Below, piece after piece: positions 1 to 7,719 of a stretch of DNA of 64,000 bases (its first letter is position 1; each line of letters opens with the position of its first letter). The stretch is from assembly GCF_021513135.1 (NCBI RefSeq), contig NZ_CP090980.1, positions 310,001-374,000 on the forward strand, in the 5' to 3' direction. Under the pieces are notes generated by a model. The model ran no database searches. It was not told the DNA's origin and was given only the letters and a program-made list of their open reading frames with translations. The stretch comes from Vibrio sp. SS-MA-C1-2 (lineage in GTDB: Bacteria > Pseudomonadota > Gammaproteobacteria > Enterobacterales > Vibrionaceae). The position numbers were made by a program, and so were the translations under genes.

Positions 1-1
1 T

Positions 2-364
2 ACAAAGCGAATGTTATTAGTCACCCCAATTCTTCATGTTTGTGCTGCAATCTGGCTATTTTTTGCTCCAGTAGAGCCCATTTTCATGATGCTTGGTCAA
101 TTATTAATGATCTTAGGTAATGGTATTGCCCTTCCATGTGCTCAGGCAATGGTTATGCAACCGTACAAAACTCAAGCTGGCGTCGCGGCTGCAATGTCGG
201 GAGGAGGTCAAATGATTGTCTCTTCTATTGTTAGCCTTATTTTGGTTCAATTAGGCTTAAATCAAGCTTGGCATCTCTCCTTTATTATTGTTATTTTTGC
301 CTTTATTACCCTCAGTAATATTTTACGCGGCTTTGATCCAAAAACGGTTGCTATTGAGCTGTAA
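2..364 (+). CDS. MFS multidrug transporter, C-terminal part (partial)
   Basis: The frame is open from the left edge of the window, so the gene starts outside it; 120 residues remain. Several hydrophobic helices are visible, with a loop rich in Gly (SGGGQ) followed by a last helix and a short basic tail. This looks like the last third of a 12-helix major facilitator exporter of the Bcr/CflA drug-resistance type, acting in the inner membrane. The family call rests on general helix pattern and resemblance only; the substrate cannot be told. Confidence 0.7.
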   Translation, partial: TKRMLLVTPILHVCAAIWLFFAPVEPIFMMLGQLLMILGNGIALPCAQAMVMQPYKTQAGVAAAMSGGGQMIVSSIVSLILVQLGLNQAWHLSFIIVIFAFITLSNILRGFDPKTVAIEL

Positions 365-383
365 TACACTCATGCATAAAAAA

Positions 384-411
384 GCTGCATTTTAATAAAA
401 TAAAATGCAGC
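384..411 (-). terminator. Rho-independent terminator, best on minus strand
   Basis: GCTGCATTTTA pairs perfectly with TAAAATGCAGC around a 6-base loop. On the minus strand the stem is followed by a T-run (the A-run at 378-383), so it would end the two-gene outer-membrane transcript coming from the right; it may also serve the MFS gene from the left. The rest of the 310-base gap holds a short ERIC. Confidence 0.65.
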
Positions 412-559
412 ATATTCAACTTTAATGCGCCAACTCTATTAATCCGTCAACTGAATTGGATAAAATACAAATAAAATATAACACAACAATAACAATTACG
501 CTGCATTATGATCACTAATTGACAGAGAGTTGACTTATTGATATATCGAAACTCACTTA

Positions 560-637
560 TATACCTAAAATAATTGGAGTCGCTAGTAGGCGGCAAGTGA
601 AGCCAACAACCTAGCAACGCCAATGACTTTGCGTATA
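560..637 (+). repeat. ERIC element, internally deleted (about 78 bp)
   Basis: It has the ERIC left end (TATACC, then AATTGGAGTCGCTAGTAGGCG) and the right-arm core (AGCCAACAACCTAGC), but the middle hairpin arms with GAGGCCCCATGAG and GATTGGGGCG are missing. The right end reads as a copy of the left arm, so it may be a product of intra-element recombination. Confidence 0.7.
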
Positions 638-674
638 TTACACAGACACTCTCAAGTAGAAATGAAGTTACGGA

Positions 675-1109
675 TTAGAAACGATAAGTAACGCCAAATG
701 CAGCTGAAACATCAAAGTCAACATTTGACTCTAAATCAACACCTGGATTGACCTGAAAATAAGCTCTCAAATTATTTTGAAAGTCAGCTTCAATACCAAT
801 AGGTACTCTTGGTCCAAAACCATCATCCCAATCAGCCCAGCCGCCAACACCAATATACCAGTCAAAAAGTACAGAATGGCTATCATCACCAATAGGTGCA
901 GTTGCTAAGCGATAATCGTAAGCAATTCCATCATTACCAAATGAGACTTTATTTTTTTTATATTCAATAATACCGCCAAGACCTCGATCAAAACCGATTC
1001 CCATCGCAATTTCATTGGATTTTTGTGTCATCATTCCACTTTCATTGGCTGCAAAAGAGCCAAAAGAAAGCACTGATAATAAAAGAAAAGTGGCTGTTTT
1101 ATTCATCAT
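675..1109 (-). CDS. Small outer-membrane beta-barrel protein, unknown function
   Basis: 144 residues with a clear signal peptide ending SFA|ANES and a mature part of alternating hydrophobic/polar strands ending in GVTYRF; a C-terminal aromatic Phe is the usual outer-membrane barrel signature. Two adjacent ATG codons are possible starts. It lies 17 bp downstream of another small barrel gene on the same strand, so the two probably form one transcript ending at the hairpin near 384-411. I do not recognise a named family; it is too small for a porin and may be an 8-stranded barrel. Confidence 0.75.
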   Translation of the reverse strand: MMNKTATFLLLSVLSFGSFAANESGMMTQKSNEIAMGIGFDRGLGGIIEYKKNKVSFGNDGIAYDYRLATAPIGDDSHSVLFDWYIGVGGWADWDDGFGPRVPIGIEADFQNNLRAYFQVNPGVDLESNVDFDVSAAFGVTYRF

Positions 1110-1126
1110 CTACTCAGAAAACTCAA

Positions 1127-1660
1127 TTAAAAGCTAAAAGTAACGGTTGCGGCAGCAACATTAACTTTGCTGTAGTCACCAAGCTCAAAAATAGTATAAC
1201 TTACACCCACGGCGACATGATCCGTTGCATAGAAATTAGCACCAATACCGTACATAAAATCAGTGTCATCTTCATCGATATTTTGAGCTTGATCTGAAAT
1301 ACTAACATCATTCAAACTAAAGCTATGCACACCCGCTTTACCCCAAACACCAATCGGGCCAAGGCTCATACCTACGCGAGCGGCAAGATATAGAGTTTCT
1401 GCATCTGAATTACTATCGTAAGAAGAGAAGTTACCAAAATTCTGATAGCCCGCTTCAATATCAACAACAGGTAAAATACCCGTACCAACATAAGCACCAT
1501 ATGAAGACCAATCATCAGATCCCCAACCAGTTTGATCAAATTCAGTTGTACCGAATGAACCACCCACATAGACCAGTGGATCTTTTGAAGACTCTTCTGC
1601 CGCAAGGGTACTACAAGAGATGAATGCTGTTGCAACGAATGCTAACGTTTTTAATTTCAT
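1127..1660 (-). CDS. OmpA/OmpW-like outer-membrane beta-barrel protein
   Basis: 177 residues. A signal peptide ends in STLA|AEES; the mature part has repeated amphipathic strands separated by acidic loops (DSNSD, DEDDTD) and ends VTFSF, typical of an 8-stranded outer-membrane barrel. Its size matches the OmpA transmembrane/OmpX-type barrel fold, without any peptidoglycan-binding domain. It is the first gene of a probable two-gene unit with the 144-aa barrel downstream. Function is unknown; the family call is by fold pattern. Confidence 0.75.
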   Translation of the reverse strand: MKLKTLAFVATAFISCSTLAAEESSKDPLVYVGGSFGTTEFDQTGWGSDDWSSYGAYVGTGILPVVDIEAGYQNFGNFSSYDSNSDAETLYLAARVGMSLGPIGVWGKAGVHSFSLNDVSISDQAQNIDEDDTDFMYGIGANFYATDHVAVGVSYTIFELGDYSKVNVAAATVTFSF

Positions 1661-1871
1661 AATATGACTTCTCTTTTATTATAAATATGGTTAAATCACT
1701 AAGCCAAAAAAGGAGTTATTACCGTAAATTTATTGGCTCTGAAACAGTATCTGTTTCGTGTCTAACTAATATAGCCAACAATATTTAAAATACATGAAAT
1801 TACATTACAAAATTAAATTAATTCTTCCCTTATTTAGTATAAAAGCTCAATAATACAATGACTAAACTAAA

Positions 1872-2017
1872 AACAATTGGAGTTATTGGTATGAAAAAAG
1901 TACGAAAAGTAATATGATTTTGGCAAATGAGTGAGGCCCCATGAGTATAGGTGTACTCTATGATTGGGGCGAACGAGTGCAGCCAACAACCTAGCGACTT
2001 CAAGTATGAAGAGTATA
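1872..2017 (+). repeat. ERIC element with altered left arm
   Basis: The right three quarters (TGAGTGAGGCCCC to GAAGAGTATA) is a good ERIC; the left part keeps AATTGGAGTTATTGGTA but is then replaced by about 25 A-rich bases. Its right end stops 14 bp before the acetyltransferase start codon, so the element forms that gene's 5' leader. The rest of the 371-base gap is AT-rich. Confidence 0.7.
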
Positions 2018-2031
2018 ATAAATAAGAAGCG

Positions 2032-2628
2032 ATGATGAACAACCAAACAGAAAAAGAAAAGATGTTAGCGGGTCTGGCATACAATGCTTGGGATGATGAA
2101 CTAACTCAAAATAGAATGAGAGCGAAATCGATTTGCCATCAATTTAATATGGCGGATCCAACTCAATTAACCGAACGTATGAAAATAGTAAAGTCTTTAC
2201 TCTCTTTTCAGGGTGAGGCTCATATGGAACCTAACTTTTATTGTGATTATGGTTTTAATATTCATGTAGGTAATAATTTCTATAGCAATCACAATCTCAC
2301 TATTCTAGACGTTTGTGAAGTAAAAATAGGGGATAATGTCCTTATTGGCCCTCATGTCATGATAACAACTGCAGGTCACCCTATCGATCCGATTGAACGT
2401 CAAATCACGGAGTTTGGCTCTCCAATCTCAATTGGCAATGATGTCTGGATTGGTGGAAATGTCTCAATACTACCGGGTGTGTCGATTGGCGATAATGTCG
2501 TTATCGGTGCAGGAAGTGTAGTCAATAAAGATATTCCGAGTGATAGTGTTGCTGTTGGTAATCCATGTCGAGTTATCAAAAAAATAAGCACGACAAATAA
2601 TTATACCCCAAATAATTGGCGTTGCTAG
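2032..2628 (+). CDS. maa: Maltose/sugar O-acetyltransferase (left-handed beta-helix)
   Basis: 198 residues. It matches the Maa/LacA/NodL acetyltransferases, which move acetyl from acetyl-CoA to a sugar hydroxyl in the cytosol. Seen: the N-terminal helical Mac domain (EKEKMLAGLAYNAWD), then hexapeptide repeats (IGDNVLIGPHV, IGNDVWIGGNV, IGDNVVIGAGSVV) and the catalytic His in TAGHPIDP (about residue 116). The last residues (about TPNNWRC) and the TAG stop are encoded by the left end of an ERIC element, replacing the usual short basic tail. A second ERIC ends 14 bp upstream. The ribosome site is weak. Confidence 0.9.
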   Translation: MMNNQTEKEKMLAGLAYNAWDDELTQNRMRAKSICHQFNMADPTQLTERMKIVKSLLSFQGEAHMEPNFYCDYGFNIHVGNNFYSNHNLTILDVCEVKIGDNVLIGPHVMITTAGHPIDPIERQITEFGSPISIGNDVWIGGNVSILPGVSIGDNVVIGAGSVVNKDIPSDSVAVGNPCRVIKKISTTNNYTPNNWRC

Positions 2629-2716
2629 TCGGCGGCAAGTGAGTGAGGCCCCATGAGTATAGGTGTAGTCTATGATTGGGGCGAACAACCTAGCGACTTC
2701 AAGTATGAAGGGTATA
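2602..2716 (+). repeat. ERIC element overlapping the 3' end of maa
   Basis: It runs from TATACCCCAAATAATTGG to GAAGGGTATA. It lacks about 12 bases in the right arm (GCGAACAACC in place of GCGAACGAATGCAGCCAACAACC). Its left end provides the last codons and stop of the acetyltransferase gene. Confidence 0.85.
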
Positions 2717-2785
2717 AATTCAGCTAAAGATAGGGTTTTTACTGTATACTCGGTGGCACTCTTTATTAACTAAAAAATAAAACGA

Positions 2786-3004
2786 ATGAATGGACTCTCA
2801 CGAAAATTTTATATGATTTTTCTGATCATTATTGGTGCAAGCTTTATTAGTAGTGCCTTTGACGAATTTGGGCTATATAGCGCAACACAAGACGTACAAA
2901 AGATGATTAATGCAATTTGTATGTTAGCAGGCGCAATCTTCGCACCGGTAGTATTAAATTTAATCAGTACGGGAAAAGCCTCTTTAATTCCAAAGTGGAA
3001 ATAA
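2786..3004 (+). CDS. Small membrane protein, unknown function
   Basis: 72 residues with two hydrophobic segments (about residues 9-25 and 40-60) separated by a polar loop and ending in a basic tail (IPKWK). It would be an inner-membrane protein of two helices. It is isolated between two ERIC elements, ending 4 bp before the second. No family is recognised and there is no strong Shine-Dalgarno, so it could be a degenerate or lineage-specific gene; the hydrophobic pattern speaks for a real protein. Confidence 0.5.
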   Translation: MNGLSRKFYMIFLIIIGASFISSAFDEFGLYSATQDVQKMINAICMLAGAIFAPVVLNLISTGKASLIPKWK

Positions 3005-3008
3005 TATA

Positions 3009-3136
3009 TATACCCAAAGTAATTGGCGTTGCTAGTAGGCGGCAAGTGGGTGAGGGCCCATGAGTATAGGGGTACTCTATGATTGGGGCGAACGAGTGCA
3101 GCCAACAACCTAGCGACTTCAAGTATGAAGGGTATA
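3009..3136 (+). repeat. ERIC element, full length (128 bp)
   Basis: A complete copy from TATACCCAAAGTAATTGG to GAAGGGTATA, with the central arms (GGGCCCATGAGTATAGG and GATTGGGGCG) intact. It directly abuts a second, degenerate copy on its right. Confidence 0.9.
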
Positions 3137-3256
3137 AGCCAAAGTAATTGGCGTTGCTAGTCGTGGCAAATGAATGTCGCCATTACGGTTATAAACCTAG
3201 CCTAGCCTAGCCTAGCCTAGCCTAGCCTAGCCTAGCAACTATAAGTACGAAGAGTT
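3137..3256 (+). repeat. Degenerate ERIC copy with pentanucleotide expansion
   Basis: The left arm (CCAAAGTAATTGGCGTTGCTAG) and right end (AACTATAAGTACGAAGAGTTTA) can be recognised, while the centre is replaced by a variant (GCCATTACGGTTATAAACCTAG) also seen near 10648 and 13960. The right end overlaps the stop codon of the minus-strand reductase gene. Confidence 0.65.
3196..3235. repeat. Tandem pentanucleotide (CCTAG) x8
   Basis: Eight exact head-to-tail copies of CCTAG lie inside the degenerate ERIC. The ERIC core normally has a single CCTAGC; a two-copy form occurs at about 13981. This looks like a slippage expansion of the ERIC core. Confidence 0.9.
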
Positions 3257-4908
3257 TAGGCTTTCGCAAACAGATAAGTTCGATAGCCACCGATTAAGTT
3301 TCTGGCTTGGTAACCTGAATTAACCAATTGACGATAAGCAACGTTACCCCGTAACCCAACCTGACAGTAAATAACAATCTCTTTATCTTTAGGCAATTCA
3401 CTCATTCTTGTGCGCAGTTGATCCACAGGGATATTAACCGCACCTTCGATATAACCAATTTTCTCTAGCTCACCCGGATTACGAACATCCAGTAAAAGCT
3501 GGTTTTCATTTAACTGATCTATTTGATCAAAATGAATCGGTGTTAGATCTCCCATCAATATATTATTGGCAACAAAAGCCGCCTGATTAATCACATCCTT
3601 TGCACTACCATAAGGCGGCGCATAAGTTAGTTCTAAATGTTGAAGTTGCTCAATGGTCATCCCTGCGCGTTGTGCGACAGCCAAAATATCTATTCGTTTA
3701 TCAACGCCATCTTTTCCTGCAGCCTGCGCCCCTAAAATCTTGCCATTTTCAGGAGAAAAAAGTATTTTTAGCGAAACAACTTCAGCACCGGGGTAATAGC
3801 TGGCATGGCTAGCAGTGTGAACATACACCTTTTCATACGGGATCGCTGAGCGTTTTAAGAATTTCTCATTTTTACCTACCGATGCCACCGCTAAGTCAAA
3901 GATTTTCACAATCGACGTGCCTTGAGTTCCTTGATAAGTTTCATCACGACCAAAGATATTATTTGCCGCCATTCGACCCTGTCTATTTGCAGGTCCAGCT
4001 AATGGCACAAATCCAGCCTCTCCTGTGACAAAATCTCTATCCTCGATTGCATCTCCCACCGCATAGATATAAGGATCACTGGTCTGCATTGAGTCTGTAG
4101 TAAAGATCCCGCCAAGTTCGCCCAGTTGTAAACCCGCTTCTTTTGCTAACTTAGACTCTGCTCTTACACCAATGGCCATAATAATAAGATCGGTACTGAT
4201 TTTATTACCATCACTTAAAAATAGATCCGCACTGCGATCGGCTTCTTGATACTCAACACCTTCAAGGGCAACCCCTAAACGTAAATCAACCCCTTTAGAT
4301 TTAACTTCAGCATGCGCAAATCCCGCCATCTCCCTATCTACCGAAGTCATTAATTGATCTGTCATTTCAATTAAGGTGGTTTTAATACCTAATTGATGGA
4401 AAGCTTCAACCATCTCAAGTCCAATAAAACCGCCACCGACGACCGTCGCATGTTTAGGTTTATTTAATTTAATCAGATCTAAGATACGATCCATATCTGG
4501 AATATTACGGAGAGAGTGGGCTAATGGATTAGATATTCCTTCAATGTTAGGAATGAACGGTGCAGCACCCGGACTGAGAATAAGATAGTGATAAGATTCA
4601 ATATACTCGTTCTGATCAATCAAATTTTTAACGGTGACTGTTTTATTTTCTTTATCAATCTTTACCACTTCATTGTTGACTCGAACATCAACATTAAAAC
4701 GGGCAAGGAAACTTTCAGGTGTTTGAAGTAATAATTTACTACGTTCCTGAATATCACCACCAATATGATAAGGTAAACCACAGTTTGCAAAAGAGACAAA
4801 ATTTCCTCTCTCAAGCATGATAATTTCAGCCTCTTCACTCAATCGACGCGCTCTTGCTGCAGCAGAAGCCCCACCAGCTACACCACCGACAATCACAATC
4901 TTGCTCAT
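3256..4908 (-). CDS. CoA-disulfide reductase / persulfide reductase with C-terminal rhodanese domain
   Basis: 550 residues, the usual length for the CoADR-rhodanese fusion. An N-terminal FAD-binding motif (VGGVAGGASAA) is followed by the single redox Cys in SFANCGLPYH (Cys43), a second NAD(P)H-binding Rossmann motif (VVGGGFIGLE), the FAD motif YAVGDAIED, the dimerisation domain, and a rhodanese domain with active Cys515 in YCQVGLRG. Family members use NAD(P)H to reduce CoA disulfide or CoA/glutathione persulfides and polysulfides in the cytosol. It is divergent from an ArsR-family regulator and YeeE-type transporters, which supports a role in sulfide or polysulfide handling. The exact substrate cannot be read from sequence. 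Confidence 0.9.
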   Translation of the reverse strand: MSKIVIVGGVAGGASAAARARRLSEEAEIIMLERGNFVSFANCGLPYHIGGDIQERSKLLLQTPESFLARFNVDVRVNNEVVKIDKENKTVTVKNLIDQNEYIESYHYLILSPGAAPFIPNIEGISNPLAHSLRNIPDMDRILDLIKLNKPKHATVVGGGFIGLEMVEAFHQLGIKTTLIEMTDQLMTSVDREMAGFAHAEVKSKGVDLRLGVALEGVEYQEADRSADLFLSDGNKISTDLIIMAIGVRAESKLAKEAGLQLGELGGIFTTDSMQTSDPYIYAVGDAIEDRDFVTGEAGFVPLAGPANRQGRMAANNIFGRDETYQGTQGTSIVKIFDLAVASVGKNEKFLKRSAIPYEKVYVHTASHASYYPGAEVVSLKILFSPENGKILGAQAAGKDGVDKRIDILAVAQRAGMTIEQLQHLELTYAPPYGSAKDVINQAAFVANNILMGDLTPIHFDQIDQLNENQLLLDVRNPGELEKIGYIEGAVNIPVDQLRTRMSELPKDKEIVIYCQVGLRGNVAYRQLVNSGYQARNLIGGYRTYLFAKA

Positions 4909-4961
4909 TCCAGAATCCTCTCCAAGGTTAACAATAGATCAAGAATAGAACAAAACTATAT

Positions 4962-5026
4962 ATTAGTAAACTCTAAATTAGAGTTTTTTAAATTAGTAAA
5001 ATATGAATTAGAGAAAACTAAATTAG
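4962..5026. promoter_or_regulatory. Candidate ArsR/BigR operator array: five ATTAG motifs at 15-bp spacing
   Basis: ATTAG starts at 4962, 4977, 4992, 5007 and 5022, each exactly 15 bp from the next. Within it lies a perfect 17-bp palindrome (AACTCTAAATTAGAGTT, 4969-4985). The array sits in the 182-bp gap between the divergent reductase and regulator genes, where an autoregulating repressor would act. Binding is inferred. Confidence 0.6.
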
Positions 5027-5053
5027 TCTTGACTAAAATAAAGAGCATCGTAT

Positions 5054-5071
5054 GATTAGCAAAGTCTAATC
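5054..5071. promoter_or_regulatory. Inverted repeat GATTAG-N6-CTAATC, candidate repressor operator
   Basis: A perfect 6-bp inverted repeat, using the same ATTAG half-site as the upstream array, ends 19 bp before the regulator's start codon. Position and motif suggest autoregulation of the arsR-yeeE operon. Confidence 0.55.
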
Positions 5072-5090
5072 CGTAAACAGAGGTCAAATA

Positions 5091-5396
5091 ATGGATTTAA
5101 ATAAAATGCGACAAGACTCTGCCGTTGTTGCAGAGTTACTTAAAACCATTGCGCATTCCGAACGGTTGATGGTGTTGTGTCAGCTCATTGGCAGTGAAGT
5201 TCCTGTCAGTCAATTACAAGCAAACTCAGTACTGAGTCAGTCAGCACTCTCTCAACATTTAACTGTATTAAAAAAGAAACAGTTAGTAACGGCACGCAAA
5301 GAAGCACAACAAGTCTTTTATTCACTCGCCGATCAAAAACTGGTGATATTAATTCAACAATTACAGGATCTATATTGTCCGCATAACGAAAGTTAG
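5091..5396 (+). CDS. ArsR-family regulator, BigR/YgaV-like persulfide sensor
   Basis: 101 residues, a single winged-helix domain: helix-turn-helix about residues 38-61 (VSQLQANSVLSQSALSQHL) and beta wing about 64-79. The only two cysteines are Cys30 (LMVLCQLIG) and Cys96 (LYCPH). This spacing (one Cys in helix 2, one in the last helix) is that of the BigR/SqrR/YgaV group, in which the pair forms a disulfide or tetrasulfide on contact with reactive sulfur and releases DNA. It leads an operon with two YeeE-type genes (8 bp gap) and faces the persulfide reductase. The assignment combines Cys positions and context. Confidence 0.85.
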   Translation: MDLNKMRQDSAVVAELLKTIAHSERLMVLCQLIGSEVPVSQLQANSVLSQSALSQHLTVLKKKQLVTARKEAQQVFYSLADQKLVILIQQLQDLYCPHNES

Positions 5397-5404
5397 GAGT
5401 TATT

Positions 5405-5857
5405 ATGTCATTTACTTTTCCATGGGCTTCCCTATTTGGCGGAATTTTATTAGGACTGTCAGCCGTATTACTGTTGTGGGGAAATGGCAAGATCGCGGGG
5501 ATCAGTGGGATCTTATCAGGTATTCTACCGTCTAAATCTGCTCCCCAAAACGACAAGGCTTGGCGAATGCTCTTTTTACTCGGCATGATTTTAGGTGGCT
5601 TTATTATTAACCAAGTTACTGTGATGATTGACCAAGGTGGACTTTACTCTATTCCAGAGAGTTACTCAGGCTCTACCCTATTAATTGCGGTGGCGGGATT
5701 ATTGGTTGGCATTGGCACAAAATTAGGCAATGGTTGCACCAGTGGACATGGAATTTGTGGCATGGGTCGCCTCTCGGTTCGTTCCATGGTTGCCACCATC
5801 ACCTTTATGATCGTCGCTGCAATCACCGTTTTTATCCGCCTTCATATTCTTAATTAA
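5405..5857 (+). CDS. YeeE/YedE family transporter, first half (PmpA-like)
   Basis: 150 residues with about four transmembrane helices and the family motif GNGCTSGHGICG near residue 117, whose cysteines are thought to relay thiosulfate or sulfur through the membrane in full-length YeeE. Here the transporter is split: this gene and the next, 10 bp downstream, each resemble one half of the fused protein, as in PmpA/PmpB pairs. It is preceded by a good ribosome site (TTAGGAG). The operon's regulator suggests induction by sulfide or persulfide. The transported species is inferred. Confidence 0.85.
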   Translation: MSFTFPWASLFGGILLGLSAVLLLWGNGKIAGISGILSGILPSKSAPQNDKAWRMLFLLGMILGGFIINQVTVMIDQGGLYSIPESYSGSTLLIAVAGLLVGIGTKLGNGCTSGHGICGMGRLSVRSMVATITFMIVAAITVFIRLHILN

Positions 5858-5867
5858 GGAACAGATT

Positions 5868-6284
5868 ATGTTTTTCATTACCGCATTAATATCAGGCCTT
5901 CTTTTTGGTATGGGCATGGTGATTTCTGGCATGGTTGATCCCATCAATGTTATCGGCTTCTTAGATATTGCAGGGGATTGGAAACCCGACCTTGCTTTTG
6001 TTATGGGTGGGGCACTGTTAGTCTTTGCGCCGACTTATCTTATTTTTATTAAAAAACAGAAAAAACCTTTATTTTCAGAGACCTTTAATTTACCCATTTC
6101 TCAAATCATCGATAAAAAACTCTTCATTGGCGCAGCACTTTTTGGCATTGGTTGGGGATTAGCGGGGATTTGTCCAGGTCCTGTCGCCTCTTCACTCTCG
6201 ATGATCGGCGAAAACAGCGATATTTTAATTTTTTTCGTGATGATGTTAATTGGTTTTAAATTGCCAACTTTGATTAAGCGTTAA
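5868..6284 (+). CDS. YeeE/YedE family transporter, second half (PmpB-like)
   Basis: 138 residues with an N-terminal hydrophobic segment (GMGMVISGMVDP), a central pair of helices, and the second-half family motif GLAGICPGP containing the conserved Cys. With the preceding gene it should form one inner-membrane sulfur-compound channel of the YeeE/YedE (DUF395) family. It is the last gene of the operon arsR-yeeE1-yeeE2; an ERIC starts 7 bp after the stop, so the mRNA 3' end probably folds with that element. Confidence 0.85.
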   Translation: MFFITALISGLLFGMGMVISGMVDPINVIGFLDIAGDWKPDLAFVMGGALLVFAPTYLIFIKKQKKPLFSETFNLPISQIIDKKLFIGAALFGIGWGLAGICPGPVASSLSMIGENSDILIFFVMMLIGFKLPTLIKR

Positions 6285-6290
6285 TACTCT

Positions 6291-6415
6291 ATCCAAAGTC
6301 ATTGTCGTTGCCAGTCGGCGACAAGTGAATGAGGCCTCATGAGTATAGGTGTACCATATGATTGGGGCGAATGAGCGTAGCCAACAACCTAGCAACTTCA
6401 AGTAAGAAGGGTATA
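6291..6415 (+). repeat. ERIC element, near full length
   Basis: The copy runs from TATCCAAAGTCATTGTCGTTG to GTAAGAAGGGTATA with intact central arms (GAGGCCTCATGAG and GATTGGGGCG). It lies directly after the sulfur operon, in its direction of transcription. Confidence 0.85.
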
Positions 6416-6541
6416 TATCAAGAACAACTCCCAACCCAAGAGTCGTCCTTAATATTCTTCTGACATTACACACACAATTTAGTGACATAAGTTTAGATAA
6501 AAAAGGGTAAATTAACCAAAATCTAAAAATATGGTTTCATA

Positions 6542-7642
6542 ATGAAAAAATTAACATTAGTTCTATCTTTAATTACTACCTCTATTTTATTATCAGGGTG
6601 CAATTCTTCTAGTTCATCATCCCCTTCTACAAACAATTCAACACAGGAAATCGGCTCCTTTACCCTCAATGTTTCCGATGCTCCTGTTGATCAAGCGAAT
6701 CATGTTGTCACCACTTTCTCAGAAATTGTGCTTGTCCCTGTAAAAGATAATTCATCCGAAAACGATGAAAGCCGTAAACCTTTCTACATTAATACATTTG
6801 ATGAAAAGCAAGTAGATTTATTGCAATATCAAGGCGAGAATTACGAAACAATCATTTCAAGCTTAGATGTTCCTATTGGTGATTACACTATGTGTCTCTA
6901 TGTTAAAAATGGTGTAACAGCGGGTGCAACAGACCGCTCTTATGTTGATACTGATGATGGCATTCTTCCTTTAGTTGTGGAGAATCAAGGATCTTGCTCA
7001 GGAATTAAGCCTCAAGGTGAGAATACTGGTCGTCTTTTCTTCAATAAAACCTTCTCAATAAATAGTGGTTATAACTCTTTCCTTGTCGACTTTGATCTAC
7101 GTAAAGGATTAACTAAACCGACAGGGCAAGACCTATTTAAATTAAAACCGACTGCCGTTCAGTTAACAAACCTTGGAACAACGGGTTCAATTACAGGCTC
7201 GATTACCGAGCAACAAATGAGTGCTTGTATCAATGATACTCAATCTATGATCAATGGAACTGAAGGTGACGAGTTTGTTCACGCTGCTTATCTTTATGCG
7301 GGTGAGATGGATCGCAGTATGATGGGCGATGCTTACGACACAACAGAACAAAGCGATTTAAGCAAACCTGTCGCCATTGCCAATATTCTAGGTCATGATA
7401 CAAACAATGATGGCGAATTTGATCAGTTTGATTACTACTTCCCATCAGTCGGTGCAGGCAATTACTCAATTGCTTATACCTGTGTCGCTAACAATGATGA
7501 TCCAGACAACATCGACTTAATTGACACGAAAAATATTAATGAGAATGCAGAGAGTGGCTTTATGTTTTATCAACACTACACACCAGTAACGGTTGAAGCC
7601 GCTAAAACAACAACACAAAATCTCACTCAACTACTATTTTAA
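6542..7642 (+). CDS. DUF4382 domain lipoprotein
   Basis: 366 residues. A lipoprotein signal peptide ends in the lipobox LLSGC (Cys20), followed by a Ser-rich linker. The first domain (GSFTLNVSDAPVDQANHVVTTF, about residues 38-210) has the start typical of DUF4382, a beta-sandwich found in surface lipoproteins. The second half has internal acidic segments (DTNNDGEFDQFDYY) resembling Ca-binding loops. It is probably anchored in the outer membrane. Function is unknown. It stands alone on the plus strand; no strong Shine-Dalgarno is visible before the ATG. Confidence 0.8.
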   Translation: MKKLTLVLSLITTSILLSGCNSSSSSSPSTNNSTQEIGSFTLNVSDAPVDQANHVVTTFSEIVLVPVKDNSSENDESRKPFYINTFDEKQVDLLQYQGENYETIISSLDVPIGDYTMCLYVKNGVTAGATDRSYVDTDDGILPLVVENQGSCSGIKPQGENTGRLFFNKTFSINSGYNSFLVDFDLRKGLTKPTGQDLFKLKPTAVQLTNLGTTGSITGSITEQQMSACINDTQSMINGTEGDEFVHAAYLYAGEMDRSMMGDAYDTTEQSDLSKPVAIANILGHDTNNDGEFDQFDYYFPSVGAGNYSIAYTCVANNDDPDNIDLIDTKNINENAESGFMFYQHYTPVTVEAAKTTTQNLTQLLF

Positions 7643-7660
7643 TCCACTCGTCAAAGCAAA

Positions 7661-7702
7661 AACCTCAATCACATGACATTGATATAAAATGTGGTTGAGG
7701 TT
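7661..7702 (-). terminator. Terminator hairpin between convergent genes
   Basis: AACCTCAATCACAT pairs with ATGTGGTTGAGGTT (one G-T pair, 14-bp stem). On the minus strand the stem is followed by TTTTTGC, so it ends the exporter transcript; it may also act for the lipoprotein gene from the other side. Confidence 0.75.
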
Positions 7703-7719
7703 AATCAATCCAATTAACG

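Noticed and set aside
1830-3108. Reading frames of 70-100 codons containing EYTYTHGASL or similar inside ERIC elements (also near 6246, 40593, 44770 and 45639)
   Set aside because: They are the translation of the ERIC sequence itself and recur wherever a copy sits; no ribosome site or independent conservation is seen.
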